Below, piece after piece: positions 9,581 through 18,200 of a stretch of DNA of 64,000 nucleotides. The notes under the pieces were generated by a model that worked only from the letters and a program-made list of their open reading frames with translations, was not told where the DNA came from and made no database searches. The DNA is taken from the NCBI RefSeq assembly GCF_947495715.1, contig NZ_CANLZU010000001.1, positions 186,001-250,000 of the forward strand, given 5' to 3'. Position numbers and translations under genes: made by a program. Position 1 is the first letter of the stretch; every line of letters begins with the position of its first letter. This stretch comes from an uncultured Oceanisphaera sp. Its GTDB lineage: Bacteria; Pseudomonadota; Gammaproteobacteria; Enterobacterales; Aeromonadaceae.

Positions 9581-12500
9581 TGAACACACCAATCAATGCA
9601 ACCATGAACAGCCGTATTCCTCTGGAAAAAACCCTGCGCCGGGCGCTGGAAGCCACCGTTATCAAGGCGCGGGAGGTGGCCGAGCGGGCCGCGGCCCAGG
9701 CCCTGGCCCGCCTGGGCGTGGGCGATGCCAAGGCCGCCGACTACCTGAGCGATGAGCAAAAGCAGTTGCGTAACCGGCTGCGGGCCCATGGCCGCCAGCT
9801 GGGCGACATCAAGCAGAGCAATGGCCAGCAAAGCACCGGCAAGCTGGTGGCCGAGGTGGCCTACGAGCACTGGCACCGCATGCTGTTTGCCCGTTTTCTG
9901 GAGCAGAACCAGCTGCTGATGTACGACCAGCATACCGCCCTGACCCTGGCGGAGTGCAACGAGCTGGTGCAGGAGCCGGACATTGCCCGGGACGAGCAGG
10001 AAGCCCGCTGCACCAGCGGCTGGGAGCTGGCCGGGGTGCTGGCCTCCAAAATGCTGCCGCAGATCTTTCGTATCGACTCACCGGTGTTTGAGCTGGAGCT
10101 GGCCCCCGAGCACCAGCGCACCCTGGAGCAACTGGTCACCGGCCTGGCCCTGGAGACCTTTCAGGCCCAGGACAGCCTGGGCTGGGTATACCAGTTCTGG
10201 CAGAGCAAACGCAAAGAAGAAGTGAACAAGTCCGAGGTAAAAATCGGTGCCGACGAGCTGTCGCCGGTCACCCAGCTGTTTACCGAGCCCTATATGGTGA
10301 GCTTTTTGCTCGACAACAGCCTGGGGGCCTGGTGGGCCGGCCAGCGGCTGTCGCTCTCATCAAAAGACAGCGACTGGCACAAGGCCCAGAGCGAACAAAC
10401 GCTGCGCGACCAGGCCGCCATTCCCGGCGTGCCTTTAAGCTACCTGCGCTTTGTAAAAGACGACGCTACCCAGCAATGGCAACCCGCCTCCGGCACCTTT
10501 GACGCCTGGCCCAAACGCCTGAGCGATCTGAAAGCCCTGGATCCCTGTTGTGGCTCCGGCCATTTTCTGGTGGCGGCCTTTTTAATGCTGGTGCCCATGC
10601 GCATGACGCTGGAAAACCTGGATGCCCGCACCGCCATCGTTCGGGTACTGAGCGAAAACCTGCACGGCCTGGAGCTGGACCAGCGCTGTGTGGAGCTGGC
10701 GGCCTTTGCGGTGGCGCTGGAAGCCTGGCGCTACCCCGGTGCCGGCGGCTATCGCACCCTGCCCGAGCTGCACCTGGCCTGCAGTGGTTTGCCAGTTAGC
10801 GCGAAAAAAGATGAATGGCTCGCCTTGGCTGGAGAAGATGAAGATCTTTGTTTGGCTCTCGATATTTTGTATGAGCAGTTCCGTGACGCTCCAATCCTTG
10901 GCAGCTTAATACAGCCAGAACTTGGGTTGAACAAAGACTCCTTTTTTGAGTTAGACTGGTCTGTAGTAGCCACCACGCTCACTCAAGCTCTTTCTGGAAA
11001 AGAGAGCTTTGACACAAATGAGATGAATGTAGTTGCTCAAGGAACTGCAAAAGCAGCCAACTTACTTGTCGAAAAGTATCAGTGGATAGCGACTAATGTT
11101 CCATTCAAAGAAACAAAACAGCTAGATCTTAAGCTTCAAAAGCATATTGAAACACATCACCATTCAGGAAAAGCAAACTTAGCAACCGCCTTTATTCTAC
11201 GCCTCAAAGAGATGCTTGCAAACGGAGGAACACTAACAGCAGTCACGCCCCACGAATGGTTATTCCTGAAATCATACGAAAAAGTCCGGAAAGAGCTTTT
11301 AATGAATGCAACTTGGAATAGTCTAGTTGACTTAGGCGAGCACGCCTTTGAAAGCCCTCAAGCTTCCGGGGCCTTCACTGCATTAATATCTTTTACTAGA
11401 AACGAGCCAGAAAATAACAATCTTTACTTTGGAATTAATGCAACAAAAATTAAAACACCCAGCAACAAAAGCAAAACCCTGCTAGAAGTCAAGCCAGAAC
11501 TTTACCAACAGCATCAACAACTTAAAAACCCAGATTATAGGATTGGTTTATTTGAGACTTCAAAAACACCTTTACTATTGACCTATGCAGGCTCTTATGT
11601 AGGGCTCCAGAATGGTGATGCCCCAAGATATCTATATCAATACTGGGAAGTGTTTGAACACAAAAACCAAAAAACTTGGAAGTTTTTCCAGCTACCTTGT
11701 GACTTATCGAGACATTTTAATGGAAGGGATGGCATGGTTCGATGGGAAGGTTCAAATGGTAGCCTCAGCACTTCAAGTCAGGCAAGGATTCAAGGTGTAG
11801 AAGCTTGGGAGAAAAAGGGAGTTGCAATACGCCAGACTAGATCGCTACCTGCAACGCTCTATTCTGGTGACAAATACGATCAATCAAGCGCAGCAATTAT
11901 CCCTGCAGATGATAAACACCTTGCTGCGATTTGGACATTTTGCTCTAGTCCTAACTTTCACGATGAAGTACGCAAAATAGATAAAAAGAAAAACGTTACT
12001 AATGCAACATTAGTAAAGATCCCTTTCGACCTTGAACATTGGACCAAAGTCGCCGAACAGCAATACCCCAATGGCCTGCCTCAACCCTATAGCAATGATC
12101 CCACTCAGTGGATCTTCCATGGCCATCCCTGTGGCTCCGTGGTCTGGGATGAAGAAAAAAAATGGACCGCCCAGGGCGAACTGCGGGTAGACGACACCGT
12201 GCTGCAGGTGGCGGTGGCCCGCCTGCTGGGTTACAGCTGGCCGGCGGAGCTGGATGACGACATGGAGCTGGCCCAGGAGATGCTGCACTGGCTGGGAGAA
12301 AGCGACAAGCTGCTGATCCATGCCGACGACGATGGCATCGTCTGTCTGCCCGCGGTGCGCGGTGAAAAGGCCGCCGATATTCGGCTGGAAGCCCTGCTGC
12401 AGGATGCCTACGGCCAGGCCTGGACCACCCCGCTCAAGCAACGTCTGCTGGACACAGTAGGCAGCAAGTCACTCAGCCTCTGGCTGCGCGACAAGTTCTT

Positions 12501-13062
12501 TGAGCAGCACTGCAAACTGTTCCAGCATAGACCCTTTATCTGGCACATCTGGGACGGCCTGAAAGATGGCTTCAGCGCCCTGGTCAATTACCACAAGCTC
12601 GACAAGGCCGGCCTGGAGCGGCTGATCTACACCTATTTGGGCGACTGGATCCGCAGCCAGCAAAGCGCCATGGCCAATGGCGAAGACGGCGCCGATGTAC
12701 GCCTGGCCGCCGCCGAAAGCCTAAAAAAAGAGCTGGAAGCCATTCTCGAAGGCGAAGCCCCCTACGATATTTTCGTGCGCTGGAAGCCGCTCGCCGAGCA
12801 GCCCATTGGCTGGGAGCCCGATCTTAACGACGGCGTACGCCTGAACATTCGCCCCTTTATGACCGCCAAAGACATGGGCAAAAAAGACGCCGGCATACTG
12901 CGCGCCAAACCCAATATCAAATGGACCAAGGACCGCGGCAGCGACGTGCCCTCCGCCCCCTGGTATCACCTGGGCCTGGAATACGGCGGCAAGGAAGGCG
13001 ATCGCATCAACGACCACCACCTGAGCATGGCAGGGAAAAAAGCCGCTCAGAATCGGGCATAA
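9580..13062 (+). CDS. pglX: PglX, BREX site-specific adenine DNA methyltransferase
   Basis: An 1160-residue Eco57I-like methyltransferase. Motif I, DPCCGSGHFLVAAF, is at about residue 323. The catalytic motif IV reads NVPF at about residue 506 where classical adenine methyltransferases have NPPY/F; a valine here occurs in PglX relatives as I recall them. PglX methylates one adenine of a 6-7 bp non-palindromic site to mark host DNA. Bases from about 10,795 to 12,045 (residues 405-820) are clearly more AT-rich than either flank. This block holds motif IV and the likely target-recognition part, so specificity may have been swapped in by recombination. An alternative start at 9604 (MNSRIPLEK) is possible. 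Confidence 0.93.
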   Translation: MNTPINATMNSRIPLEKTLRRALEATVIKAREVAERAAAQALARLGVGDAKAADYLSDEQKQLRNRLRAHGRQLGDIKQSNGQQSTGKLVAEVAYEHWHRMLFARFLEQNQLLMYDQHTALTLAECNELVQEPDIARDEQEARCTSGWELAGVLASKMLPQIFRIDSPVFELELAPEHQRTLEQLVTGLALETFQAQDSLGWVYQFWQSKRKEEVNKSEVKIGADELSPVTQLFTEPYMVSFLLDNSLGAWWAGQRLSLSSKDSDWHKAQSEQTLRDQAAIPGVPLSYLRFVKDDATQQWQPASGTFDAWPKRLSDLKALDPCCGSGHFLVAAFLMLVPMRMTLENLDARTAIVRVLSENLHGLELDQRCVELAAFAVALEAWRYPGAGGYRTLPELHLACSGLPVSAKKDEWLALAGEDEDLCLALDILYEQFRDAPILGSLIQPELGLNKDSFFELDWSVVATTLTQALSGKESFDTNEMNVVAQGTAKAANLLVEKYQWIATNVPFKETKQLDLKLQKHIETHHHSGKANLATAFILRLKEMLANGGTLTAVTPHEWLFLKSYEKVRKELLMNATWNSLVDLGEHAFESPQASGAFTALISFTRNEPENNNLYFGINATKIKTPSNKSKTLLEVKPELYQQHQQLKNPDYRIGLFETSKTPLLLTYAGSYVGLQNGDAPRYLYQYWEVFEHKNQKTWKFFQLPCDLSRHFNGRDGMVRWEGSNGSLSTSSQARIQGVEAWEKKGVAIRQTRSLPATLYSGDKYDQSSAAIIPADDKHLAAIWTFCSSPNFHDEVRKIDKKKNVTNATLVKIPFDLEHWTKVAEQQYPNGLPQPYSNDPTQWIFHGHPCGSVVWDEEKKWTAQGELRVDDTVLQVAVARLLGYSWPAELDDDMELAQEMLHWLGESDKLLIHADDDGIVCLPAVRGEKAADIRLEALLQDAYGQAWTTPLKQRLLDTVGSKSLSLWLRDKFFEQHCKLFQHRPFIWHIWDGLKDGFSALVNYHKLDKAGLERLIYTYLGDWIRSQQSAMANGEDGADVRLAAAESLKKELEAILEGEAPYDIFVRWKPLAEQPIGWEPDLNDGVRLNIRPFMTAKDMGKKDAGILRAKPNIKWTKDRGSDVPSAPWYHLGLEYGGKEGDRINDHHLSMAGKKAAQNRA

Positions 13063-13142
13063 TCCGGGTAGCGGCATATCACGGCACCGCCGGCCTGGAA
13101 CACCCGGGCGGCGGTTTGGCTATCTGAATCTGGAACACGAAT

Positions 13143-14009
13143 ATGAGTGCAATCAACAACCTGTCGATCAGCGGCTTCAAGTCCATTCGCCATATGGACC
13201 AGCTGCGGCTGGGCTCACTAAATGTGCTGATTGGTGCCAATGGTGCCGGCAAAAGCAACTTTGTGGCCTATTTTCGTATGCTGTCGGAGCTGGTGAAGGG
13301 CCGGCTGCAGCTGTGGACCAGCAAGCAGGGCGGAGCCGAGCGCGTGCTCAGCTACGGCATCAAGGAAACCTCGGCGCTCACCACCTCCGGCTGGAAGGTG
13401 TATCACTTTCACGACCCCAGCGATACCGCCGGGGTTAAGCGCCGCTGTGCCCTGCACGACAACGAGTATCTGCGCAAGGATGCCGCCAACCTGGCCGCCT
13501 TTCTCTACCGGCTGCGGCAGGAAGCGCCCACGGTATATAACCGCATTCGCAAAACGGTGCGCCTGGCCGTGCCGTTTTTTGATGACTTTGTGCTCAAGCC
13601 CGAAACACTGGCCACGGAAGAGCAGCAAATACGCCTGCTCTGGAAGCAAAACGACAGTGATTATTCGCTGTGGCCCAGCCAGCTGTCGGACGGCTCCATT
13701 CGTTTTATCTGCCTGGTTACCGCCCTGCTGCAGCCCAACCCGTCCACCACCATCATCATCGATGAGCCGGAGCTGGGGCTGCATCCTTATGCCATTACCC
13801 TGCTGGGTGCCCTGATCCGCTCGGCGGCCACCCGCACTCAGGTGATTATCTCTACCCAATCGGTGCCGCTGCTTAATGAGTTTTCCATTGAAGATCTGAT
13901 CGTGGTGGAGCGCGAACAGGGTGCCTCCGTGTTCAAACGCCTGAATGCCGAGGATTTTGAACGCTGGCTGCAGCGTCTGGGGCAACTACAACCGCAACCG
14001 CAGGTTTGA
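13143..14009 (+). CDS. AAA family ATPase (COG4637/AAA_21-like), short form
   Basis: A 288-residue RecF/SMC-like ATPase: Walker A GANGAGKSNF near residue 38, signature LSDGSIRFICL near 183, and Walker B IIIDEPELGLHP near 203, followed by a switch-like STQSVPLLNEF. Most relatives I know are about 370-390 residues; here GGAERVLSYGIKETSALT runs directly into GWKVYHFHDPSD, as if 80-90 residues had been removed in frame. All ATP-site motifs remain. It begins 80 bases after pglX and ends two bases before the next ATPase start. In type I BREX loci the pglX-pglZ gap is a known place for embedded defence genes, such as brxU. Its role is unknown. Confidence 0.8.
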   Translation: MSAINNLSISGFKSIRHMDQLRLGSLNVLIGANGAGKSNFVAYFRMLSELVKGRLQLWTSKQGGAERVLSYGIKETSALTTSGWKVYHFHDPSDTAGVKRRCALHDNEYLRKDAANLAAFLYRLRQEAPTVYNRIRKTVRLAVPFFDDFVLKPETLATEEQQIRLLWKQNDSDYSLWPSQLSDGSIRFICLVTALLQPNPSTTIIIDEPELGLHPYAITLLGALIRSAATRTQVIISTQSVPLLNEFSIEDLIVVEREQGASVFKRLNAEDFERWLQRLGQLQPQPQV

Positions 14010-14011
14010 TC

Positions 14012-15289
14012 ATGATTAAAGAACTGAAATTGACCAATGTCGGCCCGGCCCCTGTTATGGAACTGGAGTTCGGCGATCGTCTGAACCTGATTACCGGCGA
14101 CAACGGCCTGGGCAAAAGTTTTTTGCTGGATATTGCCTGGTGGGCAATGACGGGCACCTGGCCGGCTGAGGTTAACCCCCGACTGACCTCTGGGCGCATG
14201 GCTTTGCCAAATGATAAGAAGCAGGATGCCGTTATCGACCTTGAAGTGCTTGCGGTCAGTGGCGATAAGGCAGGCAGCCGTATCTTTGATCGCGATTCAC
14301 AAAACTGGCAACGCTCCAAGGGCCGCCCGGTAAAATCAGGTTTGGTCATCTATGCCATGTCAGATGGCAGCTTTGCGGTATGGGATCCGGAAAGAAACTA
14401 TTGGCGTGACAAGGAAAACCCGGCTGGAAGAAAAGATGCTTATGTCTTCGCGCCCAAGGAAGTTTGGGATGGCCTGCAGGATGCCGATGGTAACTGGTTG
14501 TGTAATGGTCTTATCCGCGACTGGGCAGGTTGGCAAAAAGAAAATGGCCGTGCCTTTCAAAGCCTGCAGGCTGTCTTGCGTCAGCTTTCACCCAGTAAGG
14601 ATGAACAGCTTGCACCTGGGCCTCTGACCCGCATTAGCCTGACCGACGCGCGTGATATGCCAACCATCAAGATGCCTTATGGCATGGATGTTCCCATTCT
14701 GCATGTGTCAGCTGGTATGCGCAGGATTATTGCACTGGCATATTTTCTTGTGTGGTGCTGGGAAGAGCACCTGAAAGCGGTCGAGCTGAAGGGGCTGGAA
14801 CCTGAAACACGGGTTACCTTCCTGATTGATGAGGTGGAAGCCCATCTGCATCCGCGTTGGCAGCGCTCCGTCATCCCTTCGTTACTTGAGGTCATGCAGA
14901 TGCTGGCCGCTAACGCTCGTGTACAGCTGATTACGGTCACTCATTCTCCGTTGGTGATGGCGTCGGTCGAACCAAGCTTTGACCCTGGAACGGACTGCTG
15001 GTATGACCTTGATCTGGAGTACGGACAGGTTGTATTACGCAACCGCCCGTTTGTTCGTCACGGTGATGCTTCACGCTGGTTAATCAGTGAAGCCTTTGAT
15101 TTGGGAAGTGCGCGGTCATTAGAGGCCGAACAGACTCTGGAGCAAGCGGCAAAGATCCTGTCGGAAGAAGTCATTGATGAACAACTGGCGAAGAAGCTTG
15201 ATGCCAAATTGCGGACTTTGCTGGGTGATACGGATCCATTCTGGATTCGCTGGCGTTACGTGGGTGAAAAACAGGGGTGGCTGCAATGA
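14012..15289 (+). CDS. AAA family ATPase paired with an HNH protein (Septu-like PtuA)
   Basis: A 425-residue SMC/RecF-type ATPase: Walker A GDNGLGKSFL near residue 30, SAGMRRIIALAYF in the signature position near 235, and Walker B FLIDEVEAHLHPRW near 270, then VTHSPLVMAS. The start is ATG 14012; the TTG at 14006 is inside the previous gene's end. Its stop overlaps the ATG of the HNH gene (ATGA). An ATPase followed directly by an HNH nuclease is the plan of Septu (PtuA/PtuB) and related defence pairs, in which the ATPase governs the nuclease. GC content drops after about 14,180 relative to the BREX genes, indicating a separate origin. Whether it is true Septu or another ATPase/HNH type cannot be settled by eye. 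Confidence 0.75.
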   Translation: MIKELKLTNVGPAPVMELEFGDRLNLITGDNGLGKSFLLDIAWWAMTGTWPAEVNPRLTSGRMALPNDKKQDAVIDLEVLAVSGDKAGSRIFDRDSQNWQRSKGRPVKSGLVIYAMSDGSFAVWDPERNYWRDKENPAGRKDAYVFAPKEVWDGLQDADGNWLCNGLIRDWAGWQKENGRAFQSLQAVLRQLSPSKDEQLAPGPLTRISLTDARDMPTIKMPYGMDVPILHVSAGMRRIIALAYFLVWCWEEHLKAVELKGLEPETRVTFLIDEVEAHLHPRWQRSVIPSLLEVMQMLAANARVQLITVTHSPLVMASVEPSFDPGTDCWYDLDLEYGQVVLRNRPFVRHGDASRWLISEAFDLGSARSLEAEQTLEQAAKILSEEVIDEQLAKKLDAKLRTLLGDTDPFWIRWRYVGEKQGWLQ

Positions 15290-15885
15290 TTCCTGTGGTG
15301 GCGCAGCCAGAGCCCGCTAATTTTGATGCGCGTGTACGACGTAAAGGTTTGAAATATCTTAAAAAGAAAGGCTTTCCTTTGGGAAAGCCCTTACCGCCTA
15401 AAGCCGATATCCCACCCTACTGGCGAGAGTGTTTGACTGATCTGCACCATTCCTACACCGGCATCTGTGCCTACCTTGGTGTTTACTTTGAGCGAGTGAT
15501 GGGTGCCGGAAGTGTTGATCATTTTATTGCCAAGTCAACCAATGCTGGCTTGGCCTATGAGTGGGGTAACTATCGTTTGGCATGCTCAACCATGAATAGC
15601 CGTAAAGGTGCGGCTAACGATGTGCTGGATCCTTTCTATCTTGCGCCTGATTTGTTCCGGCTTCAGCTTTCCACCGGACATATTTATCCAAACCCGAGGT
15701 TGGCTGCTAAAGCAAGGCGTCTGGTTGAGGATACCATCGAGCGACTGCGACTTGATGACCAGCAGTGTCGCGAGTTGCGTGTGAGCTGGTACCAGGATTA
15801 TCTGGAACATGGTCTGCCGTCTGATTATTTGAAAAAGAAATCACCTTTTGTGTGGCATGAAGCGAACCGCCAGGGACTGCTATGA
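15286..15885 (+). CDS. HNH endonuclease-like protein (Septu-like PtuB)
   Basis: A 199-residue protein starting at the ATG that overlaps the ATPase stop; a GTG at 15277 is possible but less likely. The core reads CAYLG, then GSVDHFIAKS, then YEWGNYRLACSTMNSRKGA. The D-H pair, the N of WGNY and the N of the final MNSRKG fit an HNH/beta-beta-alpha-metal nuclease. The C-terminal third is helical. Paired with the preceding ATPase it should cut nucleic acid when triggered. Its own stop overlaps the pglZ start (ATGA), so the pair is translationally joined to the BREX operon. Confidence 0.75.
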   Translation: MIPVVAQPEPANFDARVRRKGLKYLKKKGFPLGKPLPPKADIPPYWRECLTDLHHSYTGICAYLGVYFERVMGAGSVDHFIAKSTNAGLAYEWGNYRLACSTMNSRKGAANDVLDPFYLAPDLFRLQLSTGHIYPNPRLAAKARRLVEDTIERLRLDDQQCRELRVSWYQDYLEHGLPSDYLKKKSPFVWHEANRQGLL

Positions 15886-18200
15886 AACTGATTGATTTGC
15901 TGGCCGACGAAGTGCGGACCAGCGCTACCTATAACTCCAATATTCAGGTCGCGCCCAGCGTGATCCTCTGGACCGACAAACAACGCCAGTGGGAAAGCGC
16001 CCTGCCGCTGCTGCAGTCCGCCATGCCCGAGCTGGTGGTGCTGGGTGACTACGCCCCCAACAAGAAACAGGGGCCAGCCATCTGGATAAAGTGTGTGATT
16101 GAACGAGCGCTGCCCGAGTTTGAGCTGCCCGAAGATCGCACTCCCATCATTTATCTGCCGGGCCTTGAGCGTCGGGACTTGCGGGCCATTGCCGAATGTC
16201 CCAAAGCCCTGATGCCCCTGGCCGAGCTGCAATACCGGGGCTGCTGGTGGGCCTATAACAGTGCTGGCCGCGACTGGACGGTAACGGCTTTTCTGTCTTC
16301 CGCCAATGGCGGAGCCGGCCTGGATGTGGCCAGAGACGATAACACCCATCAGGCCATGCTGCGCGTGCTGCCCGAAGTGCTGGAAAGTGAACGGGAAGAT
16401 CTGGATAACCGCCGGCTGGAGGCCGCCGATTTCAACAAGCTGATTTCCAGTGATCCGGTGCGTGATTTGCTGAGCTGGATGAACGACAGCAAGGCCATGC
16501 AGGAGCGCTGGGACGGCGGCCGCTGGCAGGCTCTGCTGGGGATCTGCGAAACCGAATACCACTTCAGCCCGGAACGCGACGGGACTCTCACCGCCGCCGA
16601 GTTGCTCTGCCAGCGTCAGGGCATCTGGGAAGGAGTGTGGCAGCGCTTTGTAGAAAGCTGTCATCACTACGGCAGTCTGCCCCAGCTGCTGCTGAAGGTG
16701 GAGCCCGACCTTGCTGCAGACGGCTCAAGCTATCCGGTGATTAACCAGGCCGAAGAAAGTGCCCTGGAGCAGGCACTGAGCCAACTTCTGCCCCTTGGCT
16801 CGGCGGAGGTACGCCAGCAAATTCTCGCCCTGGAAAAGCAGCATCAGGATCGCCGCCTGTGGATCTGGCACGCGCTGGGGCTGTCTCCACTGGCGGGTGT
16901 GCTGGAGCACCTGGCCCAACTCGCCCGGCTCACCGACACAGAGTTTTCCGGTATCTCCATGGAAGAAATGGGACAGCAATACCGGGAGCGCTACTGGCAA
17001 GCCGACGATCATTTATTGCGGGCACTGGCCTATCCGCTGAGTCCAGGTCAACAAAATCTGATCCAGGCCCTGCTGGCACAGATGTATACCCCCTGGCTCG
17101 ACGAAACCACCCGCACCTTTCAGGAGCTGGTGCGGCAAAAAGGCTATGCGGGAGATCTGGTGGCCAAAGAGGCCACGGCGGAATACCAGCCTGCCGGTGA
17201 GCTGGTGTTCTTTGTCGATGGCCTGCGCTTTGATATTGCCCAGCGACTAACCCAGTGCCTTGAGCACCTCGGTGAGGTGCGCCTGGGCCATGACTGGGCC
17301 GCCCTGCCCTCGGTCACGGCCACGGCAAAAGCCGCCGTTACCCCGGTGCATGAGCGCATTACCGGACGCCCCGACGATAAGGATTTTCAGCCCAGCCTGG
17401 TGGACAATGACACTCCCTTCTCGTCTCACTACCTGAAGAAATTCCTGGCCGAAAAAGGCTGGGTGTATCTGTCCGAAGGTGAAACCGGTGACCCGAGTAC
17501 CAATGCCTGGGTGCAGAGTGGCGACATCGACAAGGAAGGCCATGTCAGAGGCCTGAAACTGGCCGCTCGCATCGATGCCTTGCTGGGTGAAATTGTGGAA
17601 CGGGTTGAAGAGCTGCTGGCCGCCGGTTGGCGCAAAATCCGTATTGTGACCGACCATGGCTGGATGCTGACCCCGGAGCCCATGGCCAAGGTTGATCTGC
17701 CCAAACACCTGACGGAAACCCGCTGGAGCCGGTGCGCCCTGCTGAAGCAGTCGGTAGCCAGCGGCTTTATGCAGGTGGGCTGGTACTGGAACCCGCAGGT
17801 AAGTGTGGCCATGGCCCCCGGTGCCAGAAGCTTTGTTGCCGGCCGGCACTATGACCATGGCGGCCTGAGTCTGCAGGAATGCCTGACTCCCGTGATTGAG
17901 CTGGAAAATCAGCAGCCGGTCGCCGCTGCCAGTACGGTGACGGCGTCTGTTACCGACATTCGCTGGCTGGGGCTGGTATGCAAGGTAAAAGCGGAAACCA
18001 ATGCCGACACTGTGGTGGCCGTGCTTCGCACCCATCCGGCAGATCCGGACTCCGAGATTTGCACACGCAAACCGCTCAAAGACGGCAAGTGCAGCCTGAT
18101 GGTGGATGACCAGTATGAACAAACGTCAGCGGTACTGGTGCTGCTGGACGCCCAGGGCAACCTTTTGGCAAAAAAACCAACCTTGGCAGGAGATGAATAG
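15882..18200 (+). CDS. pglZ: PglZ, BREX alkaline-phosphatase superfamily protein
   Basis: A 772-residue protein of the type I PglZ kind. The PglZ core begins near residue 440: VFFVDGLRFDIAQRL gives the first metal ligands, VTATAKAAVTPVH the region of the nucleophile, and IVTDHGWML with GRHYDHGGLSLQE the distal metal ligands. The first 400 residues are helical and probably mediate contacts with the other Brx proteins. PglZ is required for BREX methylation and defence. It is coupled to the HNH gene before it and to brxL after it, where stop TAG and start GTG share a base. It looks intact. Confidence 0.93.
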   Translation: MKLIDLLADEVRTSATYNSNIQVAPSVILWTDKQRQWESALPLLQSAMPELVVLGDYAPNKKQGPAIWIKCVIERALPEFELPEDRTPIIYLPGLERRDLRAIAECPKALMPLAELQYRGCWWAYNSAGRDWTVTAFLSSANGGAGLDVARDDNTHQAMLRVLPEVLESEREDLDNRRLEAADFNKLISSDPVRDLLSWMNDSKAMQERWDGGRWQALLGICETEYHFSPERDGTLTAAELLCQRQGIWEGVWQRFVESCHHYGSLPQLLLKVEPDLAADGSSYPVINQAEESALEQALSQLLPLGSAEVRQQILALEKQHQDRRLWIWHALGLSPLAGVLEHLAQLARLTDTEFSGISMEEMGQQYRERYWQADDHLLRALAYPLSPGQQNLIQALLAQMYTPWLDETTRTFQELVRQKGYAGDLVAKEATAEYQPAGELVFFVDGLRFDIAQRLTQCLEHLGEVRLGHDWAALPSVTATAKAAVTPVHERITGRPDDKDFQPSLVDNDTPFSSHYLKKFLAEKGWVYLSEGETGDPSTNAWVQSGDIDKEGHVRGLKLAARIDALLGEIVERVEELLAAGWRKIRIVTDHGWMLTPEPMAKVDLPKHLTETRWSRCALLKQSVASGFMQVGWYWNPQVSVAMAPGARSFVAGRHYDHGGLSLQECLTPVIELENQQPVAAASTVTASVTDIRWLGLVCKVKAETNADTVVAVLRTHPADPDSEICTRKPLKDGKCSLMVDDQYEQTSAVLVLLDAQGNLLAKKPTLAGDE

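Noticed and set aside
10536..11130. The NVPF motif of PglX as a dead methyltransferase
   Set aside because: The motif-I segment is intact and I recall valine at this place in related PglX proteins, so I do not treat it as inactivating.
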